A stretch of DNA of 6,888 nt from Parafilimonas sp. (GTDB taxonomy: Bacteria > Bacteroidota > Bacteroidia > Chitinophagales > Chitinophagaceae): NCBI GenBank assembly GCA_025927795.1, contig JAICKT010000236.1, positions 1 to 6,888 of the forward strand, read 5' to 3'. Shown piece by piece: positions 1 to 4,801 of the stretch. The notes beneath the pieces are model-generated. The model had not been told where the DNA came from and ran no database searches. It saw only the letters and a program-made list of their open reading frames with translations. The first letter of the stretch is position 1. Each line of letters starts with the position of its first letter. The position numbers and the translations under genes are program-made.

Positions 1-244
1 ATTGATTAAAATAGATGTGGAAGGCGCAGAGCTTCTTACCCTTAAAGCTCTTTCAAAGCTTTTAAAAGAAAATGAATGCTGGTTAATTATTGAAACACAT
101 TCAATGCATTTGGAAAAAGATTGTATAGATTTTCTTGTCAAACACAATTACCGTACACGTATTATAAAAAATGCCTGGTGGAGAAGCATCCTGCCGGAGC
201 GCCGCCCGCTGGAGCATAACCGGTGGCTGGCGGCGTGGAAATAA
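1..244 (+). CDS. FkbM-type methyltransferase, C-terminal fragment
   Basis: This is the last 80 codons of a gene whose 5' part lies outside the window; the reading frame is open at the left edge, with the first full codon at base 2. The fragment opens with IKIDVEGAE, the motif typical of the FkbM family of SAM-dependent methyltransferases (Methyltransf_21), which commonly O-methylate sugars or other small molecules in cell-surface or secondary metabolism. After it come an amphipathic segment, a strand-like stretch (CWLIIETHS) and the basic tail ending HNRWLAAWK. The catalytic front half and SAM-binding loop cannot be seen, so the substrate is unknown. The last 60 coding bases are about 70% G+C, against about 32% in the 60 before. 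The gene ends in TAA and converges on the next gene. Confidence 0.72.
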   Translation, partial: LIKIDVEGAELLTLKALSKLLKENECWLIIETHSMHLEKDCIDFLVKHNYRTRIIKNAWWRSILPERRPLEHNRWLAAWK

Positions 245-259
245 ACTGCTTAATAATTA

Positions 260-817
260 TTACAATATTGCGATTCTTTCAAAAAGCTCAGGGTAGTTAA
301 TAACCAGGCCAAGATCATCAACCGTTATTACCGCTTCAAAATCGTTAGGTACATTTTCATATTTGTATTGATATGTTGAAAGCCTGGTGTAACGCTGTTG
401 CACAGGTTTAATTTCGCGGTTTAAAATATCAATGTATAAAACATTGAGTTCCTGTTGCTCATTTTTAGATAAATTAAGCCTGCTGATTGGTAAAGTGTTT
501 GTAAAAGGGGTTAAAGAAATATCAATGTCAATACAGCCGGTAAATTGCCCGGCGGGTTTATCATTTGTAAGCCAGTTGCCTTTGCCATCGCTTTCAAATC
601 TGAATGATTGAATTACTCCGTTAAGATTACTTTTTATTTCAAAGAAAATTGTTTCCCGGTTCTTATTCGTCTTTATAAAATATTCAACCCTGTAAATTAC
701 CTGTTCATGCAAACCGGTAATTACAGAATTTACTTCAAACACATTTTCAGTGTTTATTAAAACACAATTCTCTAATGAATGATATGCCTTTCCTTGCCAC
801 AATATATTTTTTTGCAT
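260..817 (-). CDS. Putative glycolipid-binding family protein (PF06475/DUF1089)
   Basis: This encodes 185 residues from the ATG whose complement is at 815-817. The family signature is clear: ILWQGKAYHSLENC near the N-terminus, GNWLTNDKPA around residues 80-89, the block GCIDIDISLTPFTNTLPISR at about 94-113, QRYTRL with YQYKYEN at about 141-154, and VDDLGLVINYPELFER at 166-181. This matches PF06475, a single-domain family called putative glycolipid-binding, whose biochemical role is not established. The length is about normal for the family and no catalytic residues can be assigned. An in-frame TTG at 857-859 would add 14 hydrophobic residues, but the conserved domain starts at the chosen ATG. 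There is no signal peptide with that start, so a cytoplasmic location is likely. The gene appears monocistronic here, convergent with the methyltransferase and divergent from gatB. Confidence 0.85.
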   Translation of the reverse strand: MQKNILWQGKAYHSLENCVLINTENVFEVNSVITGLHEQVIYRVEYFIKTNKNRETIFFEIKSNLNGVIQSFRFESDGKGNWLTNDKPAGQFTGCIDIDISLTPFTNTLPISRLNLSKNEQQELNVLYIDILNREIKPVQQRYTRLSTYQYKYENVPNDFEAVITVDDLGLVINYPELFERIAIL

Positions 818-1071
818 AACAATGTTTGTTGAACTATACAATAAAAATACGACTAACAAATTTTTGCCATATTGTGCAGGCAGTTTTTATATCCGGTTTA
901 ATTGTACATATTTACCAACGCTTTATTGCTTTTTTTTCTTCATTAAAAACTATGGCTGCATGCACATGAAAACCCAACTGCAAAACGAAATAATAATTAC
1001 AATGCAACTAAAAAATAATAACAGGAAATATTTTTTCTCATATAGTTTAAAATGCAAATGCAATTTGTATG

Positions 1072-1085
1072 AAGCCGGTCGGCTT
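1072..1085. repeat. Short GC-rich inverted repeat upstream of gatB
   Basis: AAGCCG at 1072-1077 and CGGCTT at 1080-1085 form a perfect 6-bp inverted repeat separated by GT; as RNA it would fold as a 5-bp stem with a GGTC loop. It is the most GC-rich spot in an AT-rich intergenic region. A third arm, AAGCC at 1106-1110, could pair with GGCTT at 1081-1085 instead. It could be a protein-binding site or a weak hairpin. The following TTTAAAT is a poor terminator tail, and no upstream plus-strand gene needs terminating here. Confidence 0.4.
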
Positions 1086-1127
1086 TAAATAAATGTGAAG
1101 TGTTTAAGCCATCCGTAAAACACAACG

Positions 1128-1135
1128 TATTTTTG
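1128..1135 (+). promoter_or_regulatory. Bacteroidetes -7 promoter element for gatB
   Basis: TATTTTTG matches the Bacteroidetes -7 consensus TAnnTTTG exactly and ends only 4 bp before the gatB ATG at 1140. The -33 partner is weak: TTTA at 1103-1106 lies 21 bp upstream, while the position for the usual 19-bp spacing reads TAAG. If this element is used, transcription would start at or within a base or two of the start codon, giving a leaderless or nearly leaderless gatB mRNA. This is inferred from position only. Confidence 0.5.
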
Positions 1136-1139
1136 CAAC

Positions 1140-2591
1140 ATGCATATTGAATCGCGGCAGGAAAAATATGAAGCAGTAATCGGGCTTGAAGTACATGCAC
1201 GCCTGTTAACAAAAAGCAAACTGTTTTCCGGTGATGCAAATATATACGGTTCAGAACCAAATGAAAATGTTGGTGTAATTACACTGGCGCATCCGGGCAC
1301 ATTACCTAAAACAAATAAAAAAGCTATTGAATATGCAGTGATGATGGGCATTGCCTGCAATTGCACCATCAATCAAAAAAATTATTTTGCACGCAAACAT
1401 TATTTCTATCCTGATTTACCAAAAGGTTTTCAAATTTCACAACATACAGTACCTATTTGCGGAAGCGGGTTTGTTACGATTAAACCTTCAACCGGCGAAA
1501 GAAACATAAAGCTGCATCATATACATCTTGAAGAAGACGCAGGCAAAAGTATCCATGAGTTGCACGAAGATTTTAGTTATATAGATTATAACCGTGCAGG
1601 CACGCCGCTGATTGAAATTGTAACGGAGCCGGATATGCATTCTGCAGAAGAAGCAGGTTTGTTTGTAACGGAATTAAGAAAATTGGTGCGCTGGATAAAT
1701 ATTTGTGACGGTAATATGGAAGAAGGCAGCCTGCGTTGTGATGCAAATATTTCTTTGCGATTAAAAGGTGAAACAAAGCTTGGTACAAAAGTGGAAGTAA
1801 AAAATCTTAACTCCATTCGTAATATAAGAAAAGCAATAGAAGTTGAAATTGAACGCATGACTGCATTGCTTGACAAAGGCGAAAAAATATTTCAGCAAAC
1901 ACGAAGCTTTGATGCAACAAACGATACAACGTTTGAAATTCGCGAAAAGGAAGAAGCAAATGATTACCGGTATTTTCCTGAACCTGATTTGCCGCCGATT
2001 AGTTTAAGCGATGAATATCTCATCAACATAAAAAATAATCTGCCGGCACTGCCGCAGCAATTGTATAAAAAATATCAATCTGAATTTGGATTGAATGAAT
2101 ATGATGCTGCACAGCTTACAAGCGAAAAAGAAATTGCAGATTATTTTGAATCAGCGATTCATCATACAACAAATTATAAAGCGCTTGCCAACTGGATTAA
2201 CGGACCCATACGGCAGTTAATAAATGAAGAGAAAATTTCTTTAAATGATATTCCCCTAAACAGGCTTGCAGAAATAATTGAGATAGTTGATAAAGAAGAA
2301 GTAAGTTTTTCAAATGCTTCATTAAAATTATTACCTGCAATAATAAAAGACAATAGCAAACCGGTTGCTGAACTTGCATCTTCACTTCATCTTATTCAAA
2401 CGAAAAATACCGATGAATTAAAAGATTGGGTTACCGTGGTATTACATAAAATGCCGGATAAAGTTGCTGAATATAAGAAAGGTAAAAAGGGCTTAATAGG
2501 CTTGTTTGTTGGTGAAGTAAAAAAATTAAGTAAGGGCAAAGCAGATTTAAAATCTGTTACAGCTTTGCTGGAAGATGAACTGAGTAATTAA
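1140..2591 (+). CDS. gatB: Asp-tRNA(Asn)/Glu-tRNA(Gln) amidotransferase subunit B
   Basis: GatB is the subunit of cytoplasmic GatCAB that holds the misacylated tRNA and activates the side-chain carboxylate of Glu-tRNA(Gln) or Asp-tRNA(Asn) with ATP, using ammonia delivered from GatA. The 483 residues are full length. The cradle domain shows IGLEVHARL (Glu17 and His19 correspond to known kinase-site residues of the family), YFYPDLPKGFQISQ at 88-101, HLEEDAGK at 129-136, DYNRAGTPLIEIVTEPD at 149-165, MEEGSLRCDANIS at 193-205, KVEVKNLNSIRNIRKAIEVE at 217-236 and EEANDYRYFPEPDLPP at 271-286. The helical and YqeY-like tail domains follow, ending with VGEVKKLSKGKADLKSV. The paired cysteines found near residues 30-50 in many GatB proteins are missing; the VITLAHPGTLP form is, as I recall, usual in Bacteroidetes. 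No other ATG precedes the conserved core. The thioredoxin gene follows after 7 bp; gatA and gatC are not in the window. Confidence 0.97.
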   Translation: MHIESRQEKYEAVIGLEVHARLLTKSKLFSGDANIYGSEPNENVGVITLAHPGTLPKTNKKAIEYAVMMGIACNCTINQKNYFARKHYFYPDLPKGFQISQHTVPICGSGFVTIKPSTGERNIKLHHIHLEEDAGKSIHELHEDFSYIDYNRAGTPLIEIVTEPDMHSAEEAGLFVTELRKLVRWINICDGNMEEGSLRCDANISLRLKGETKLGTKVEVKNLNSIRNIRKAIEVEIERMTALLDKGEKIFQQTRSFDATNDTTFEIREKEEANDYRYFPEPDLPPISLSDEYLINIKNNLPALPQQLYKKYQSEFGLNEYDAAQLTSEKEIADYFESAIHHTTNYKALANWINGPIRQLINEEKISLNDIPLNRLAEIIEIVDKEEVSFSNASLKLLPAIIKDNSKPVAELASSLHLIQTKNTDELKDWVTVVLHKMPDKVAEYKKGKKGLIGLFVGEVKKLSKGKADLKSVTALLEDELSN

Positions 2592-2598
2592 ACTAATC

Positions 2599-3729
2599 AT
2601 GAAACACATTCCATATATTTTTTTTGCGGCAATTTTTTTTATTGCCTGTAATAATAAGCCGGGTAGTTTTACTGTAAGCGGCACCGTAAAACATGCACTT
2701 TCCGATACAATTTATCTTGAAAAATTATCTTACGAATCTGCAGATTCAAAGGTTATTGATTCGGCACGGATAGAAAAAGATGGAAGCTATACATTAAACG
2801 GCATTGACTCACAACAAAACTTATACGTGCTTGGTTTTAAACAAAATCCTGTTGTTATTTTAATTAACGATGGCAATAAAATAAAAATTGATTTTGATCT
2901 TAATGGTTTTCATTATCCTGATATAAATGGTTCAGACGCTACCAGGCAATTGTACGCTTTTGTAAAAGATTTCTGGCAAAAAGATTCTGTTTTGTCAACA
3001 AGCTACTACCAGCTTGATAGTGTAAACAAGCAACCGCAAAAAGACTCTGCATATTTAATGCAATTGCATCAGCAATACACTACACAACTAAATGCGCTTG
3101 ATGAGGTAATTGTAAATTTTATAAAGAAGTCGAATAATCCGGCTGCAATCTGTTTTGCACTTGATAAAGCAAAAGGTGCTGTTGCACCGGATGAATTAAA
3201 TGCATTGGCGCAGGATGCAGCGAAGCGCTTTCCGCAGCATAGCGGCATTGCAATTTTTAAAAGCGCGCTTACACAATCAATGCAGGATGAAACAAATGGT
3301 GAGTCTGCAGAGCTGTTAAATAAGCCAGCACCGGATTTAACCATGAATGATGTGAATGGAAAAAAAATCAGCATCAGCGATTTTAAAGGCAAATATTTAT
3401 TGGTTGATTTTTGGGCAAGCTGGTGTGCGCCATGCAGGCAGGAAAATCCTAATGTTGTGGCTGCATACAATAAGTTCAAAAATAAAAACTTTACTATTCT
3501 TGGTGTTTCACTGGATGAAGATAAAAATGACTGGCTGGCTGCAATAAAACATGATAATTTAACGTGGGCGCAAATGAGTGATTTAAAGCAATGGCAAAGC
3601 GCTGCTATTGATGCTTATCGTTTTAACGGAATTCCATTTAATGTTTTAATTGATCCGGAAGGAAAAATAATTGCGGAAAGTTTGCGCGGTGAAATGCTGG
3701 AACAAAAGCTGAGCGAAGTACTTCACTAA
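2599..3729 (+). CDS. TlpA-like lipoprotein thiol-disulfide oxidoreductase (DUF4369-type N-terminus)
   Basis: This is a 376-residue predicted lipoprotein. The N-terminus is a short hydrophobic signal followed by FIAC, giving a plausible lipidated Cys17 and an Asn-Asn-Lys start to the mature protein. Residues about 23-115 are beta-rich (SFTVSGTVKHALSDTIYLEK, then DSARIEKDGSYTL) and match the DUF4369 domain that often precedes thioredoxin domains in Bacteroidetes. A helical linker covers about 115-235. The C-terminal AhpC/TSA-TlpA thioredoxin fold runs from about 243 to 376, with LLVDFWASWCAPCRQENP holding the redox pair Cys276/Cys279 (CAPC) and GIPFN supplying cis-Pro346. All catalytic elements are intact. 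The family acts in the periplasm or at the envelope, reducing or exchanging protein disulfides; the partner is unknown. The 7-bp gap after gatB suggests one transcript, although no functional link is obvious. No strong terminator is visible after the stop codon. Confidence 0.9.
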   Translation: MKHIPYIFFAAIFFIACNNKPGSFTVSGTVKHALSDTIYLEKLSYESADSKVIDSARIEKDGSYTLNGIDSQQNLYVLGFKQNPVVILINDGNKIKIDFDLNGFHYPDINGSDATRQLYAFVKDFWQKDSVLSTSYYQLDSVNKQPQKDSAYLMQLHQQYTTQLNALDEVIVNFIKKSNNPAAICFALDKAKGAVAPDELNALAQDAAKRFPQHSGIAIFKSALTQSMQDETNGESAELLNKPAPDLTMNDVNGKKISISDFKGKYLLVDFWASWCAPCRQENPNVVAAYNKFKNKNFTILGVSLDEDKNDWLAAIKHDNLTWAQMSDLKQWQSAAIDAYRFNGIPFNVLIDPEGKIIAESLRGEMLEQKLSEVLH

Positions 3730-3761
3730 AAAATTATTTATAAAAGTTTACATAAAAAATA

Positions 3762-3792
3762 TTTGGTGAATAGATTAAACCCATTTACTTTG
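3762..3792 (+). promoter_or_regulatory. Promoter TTTG-N19-TTACTTTG for the membrane-protein/regulator operon
   Basis: TTTG at 3762-3765 and TTACTTTG at 3785-3792 are separated by exactly 19 bp, the spacing of the Bacteroidetes consensus TTTG-N19-TAnnTTTG. The only mismatch is T for A at the second position of the -7 box. Transcription would start around 3796-3798, giving a leader of roughly 12-14 nt before the ATG at 3810. The last five bases of the -7 box are also the left arm of the palindrome at 3788-3802, so a protein bound there would block RNA polymerase. Confidence 0.6.
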
Positions 3793-3802
3793 TATTTCAA
3801 AG
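3788..3802. promoter_or_regulatory. Palindromic operator, copy 1 (CTTTG-TATTT-CAAAG)
   Basis: The perfect 5-bp arms CTTTG and CAAAG flank a 5-bp centre, TATTT. The 15-bp core is the exact reverse complement of the core at 4775-4789, and both copies are followed after one base by GCTTTTAT. Here the downstream bases make a second, overlapping palindrome, AAAGCGCTTT (3799-3808). The site overlaps the promoter -7 box and ends 7 bp before the start codon. It is probably bound by the winged-helix protein encoded at 4457-4753, by analogy with autoregulated one-component regulators; that link is inference. Confidence 0.65.
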
Positions 3803-3809
3803 CGCTTTT

Positions 3810-4451
3810 ATGAATGCAACGCAAAAGTTGTCGAACGAACTGCACGATATAAAAAAAATGATGGAGCAAAGCAGCCGCTTTATCAGCTTAAGCGGATTAA
3901 GTGGTATTGCTGCAGGTGTTTGTGCATTAATTGGTGCATGGTTTGCAAATAATTTTATTGGAAGAGATGAAGTTGTACTCACACGGCAGTCTGTAAATAG
4001 TCCTGATTCAATCCTGCACGGAGATTTTATAAACAGCCGGATATTGCAGATTGCATTTATAACTTTTGTTGCGGCTTTTTTATCAGCATTTATATTTACT
4101 TACCGGCGCAGTAAAAAAACCAATGTGCCTATCTGGGGAACTACCGCAAAACGACTTATGATTAATGTAAGTGTTCCGATGATCGCCGGCGGAATTTTTT
4201 TACTGGCATTGATAAAGGATGGTGTTTACGATTTTGTTGCACCCGGCTGTTTAATTTTTTATGGGTTGGGTGTTTTAAATGCAAGCAAATACACGTTACA
4301 CGAAACACGTTATCTCGGTTATTGTGAAATAATATTGGGTTTAATCTGTCTTTATTTTCCAGGTGATGGATTATATTTCTGGGCCGCCGGCTTCGGCATT
4401 TTGCATATAGTATATGGTGTGTTTATGTGGTTAAAATATGAAAGAAATTGA
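3810..4451 (+). CDS. Six-helix membrane protein of unknown function, paired with a winged-helix regulator
   Basis: This encodes 213 residues with no enzyme motif that I recognise. A charged cytoplasmic-type N-terminus (NELHDIKKMMEQSSRFISLSG, residues 9-29) leads into about six hydrophobic helices at roughly 26-46, 78-98, 116-136, 142-157, 168-184 and 187-207. The loop between helices 1 and 2 is polar, about 30 residues long and probably extracytoplasmic. An RRSKK patch follows helix 2. The N-terminal pattern of a short amphipathic helix and then SSRFISLSGLSG resembles membrane proteins I recall next to small winged-helix regulators in Bacteroidetes, but I cannot name a characterised homologue. 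The ATG at 3810 sits behind the promoter and operator described separately, with no Shine-Dalgarno sequence. The stop codon lies 5 bp before the regulator ATG, so the two are surely co-transcribed. A sensor or partner role for the regulator is possible but unproven. Confidence 0.85.
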   Translation: MNATQKLSNELHDIKKMMEQSSRFISLSGLSGIAAGVCALIGAWFANNFIGRDEVVLTRQSVNSPDSILHGDFINSRILQIAFITFVAAFLSAFIFTYRRSKKTNVPIWGTTAKRLMINVSVPMIAGGIFLLALIKDGVYDFVAPGCLIFYGLGVLNASKYTLHETRYLGYCEIILGLICLYFPGDGLYFWAAGFGILHIVYGVFMWLKYERN

Positions 4452-4456
4452 GGTTA

Positions 4457-4753
4457 ATGAAAAATCCTATAGAAAATTTAAATAAAACATTTGACAGCCG
4501 TATCCGGCTTGGAATAATGAGTGCGCTTATGGTAAATACATCTGTAAATTTTAACCAGTTAAAAGAATTAATACAGGTTACTGATGGCAACCTGGCGAGC
4601 CATATTAAGGCTTTGGAAGATAGCGGGTATATAAAAATTCAAAAAGGCTTTATCGGCAAAAAAACAAATACGGTTTATTCTGTAACCAAAGCTGGAGAAA
4701 AAGCTTTTCGTGTTCATTTAGATGCATTGGAAAAAATGATAAAAAATATATAA
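4457..4753 (+). CDS. Winged-helix transcriptional regulator (HTH_34/MarR-ArsR-like)
   Basis: This is a 98-residue single-domain DNA-binding protein. Residues about 5-25 (IENLNKTFDSRIRLGIMSAL) form the first helices. FNQLKELIQVTDGNLASHIKALEDSGYI (32-59) is the helix-turn-helix, with GNLASHIKALE as recognition helix. The wing runs through IQKGFIGKKTNTVYSVTKAG (61-80), and the last helix is a likely dimer helix. The pattern fits the PF13601 winged-helix family. There is no sensor domain and there are no metal-binding cysteines. I chose the ATG at 4457 over an in-frame TTG at 4448, which would overlap the upstream stop, because family members begin at MKNP. A GAGG at 4450-4453 is only 3 bp from the ATG. 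As the only regulator in the window, flanked by two copies of one palindrome, it probably represses its own operon and creD. Confidence 0.88.
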   Translation: MKNPIENLNKTFDSRIRLGIMSALMVNTSVNFNQLKELIQVTDGNLASHIKALEDSGYIKIQKGFIGKKTNTVYSVTKAGEKAFRVHLDALEKMIKNI

Positions 4754-4774
4754 TTAAATTTTTTTGTACCTATA

Positions 4775-4789
4775 CTTTGAAATACAAAG
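4775..4789. promoter_or_regulatory. Palindromic operator, copy 2 (CTTTG-AAATA-CAAAG), before creD
   Basis: The core is identical to copy 1 read on the other strand. With the preceding A and the following GCTTTTAT, the two sites agree at 21 of 25 positions in the same orientation; three differences are A/T changes in the spacer and one is C to T after the right arm. It lies in the 48-bp gap between the regulator stop and the creD ATG, ending 12 bp before that ATG. TATACTTTG at 4771-4779 may be part of a promoter, but unlike copy 1 no TTTG stands 19 bp upstream, so the promoter geometry is unclear. The site suggests that creD has its own regulated transcription. Confidence 0.6.
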
Positions 4790-4801
4790 TGCTTTTATAA
4801 A

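Larger units (their letters stand above)
818..1139. other. Divergent intergenic region without a convincing gene
   Basis: This 322-bp stretch separates the leftward glycolipid-binding-family gene from gatB. It is AT-rich with several homopolymer runs. An 88-codon open frame on the plus strand (822-1088) has a low-complexity, Cys/Phe/Asn-rich translation that resembles no family I know, so I do not call it a gene. Supportable content is the small GC palindrome at 1072-1085 and the TAnnTTTG element directly before gatB. I found no tRNA, riboswitch or convincing promoter for the leftward gene. Confidence 0.6.

Noticed and set aside
251..262. TAATAATTATTA palindrome between the convergent stop codons as a bidirectional terminator
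   Set aside because: It is made only of A and T, so the hairpin would be unstable; it may be a by-product of the stop codon and AT richness.
818..859. TTG start at 859 for the glycolipid-binding-family gene, giving a signal-like hydrophobic N-terminus
   Set aside because: The added 14 residues carry no positive charge, so they make a poor signal peptide, and the conserved domain begins right after the ATG at 817.
818..880. Promoter for the leftward gene
   Set aside because: The best candidate (TTTG then TATAGTTC with an 18-bp spacer on the minus strand) misses key consensus bases, so I do not list it.
822..1088. 88-codon plus-strand open frame in the divergent intergenic region
   Set aside because: The translation is low-complexity and rich in Cys, Phe, Tyr and Asn, with no recognisable family or start context. 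It begins within a few bases of the leftward gene's start and fits chance in AT-rich DNA.
1085..1372. Minus-strand open frames overlapping the start of gatB
   Set aside because: They lie opposite the strongly conserved gatB coding sequence and encode nothing recognisable.
3069..3479. 136-codon minus-strand open frame inside the thioredoxin gene
   Set aside because: The plus strand encodes an intact TlpA-like protein with a CAPC motif; the antisense translation is Ser/Ala/Phe-rich noise.
4448..4456. TTG start at 4448 for the winged-helix regulator
   Set aside because: The ATG three codons downstream matches the usual family N-terminus MKNP and avoids overlap with the preceding gene.
4775..4796. 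CTTTG-N5-CAAAG followed by a T-run read as a rho-independent terminator
   Set aside because: The stem is only 5 bp with two G-C pairs, and the identical motif precedes another start codon directly inside a promoter, which fits an operator much better.
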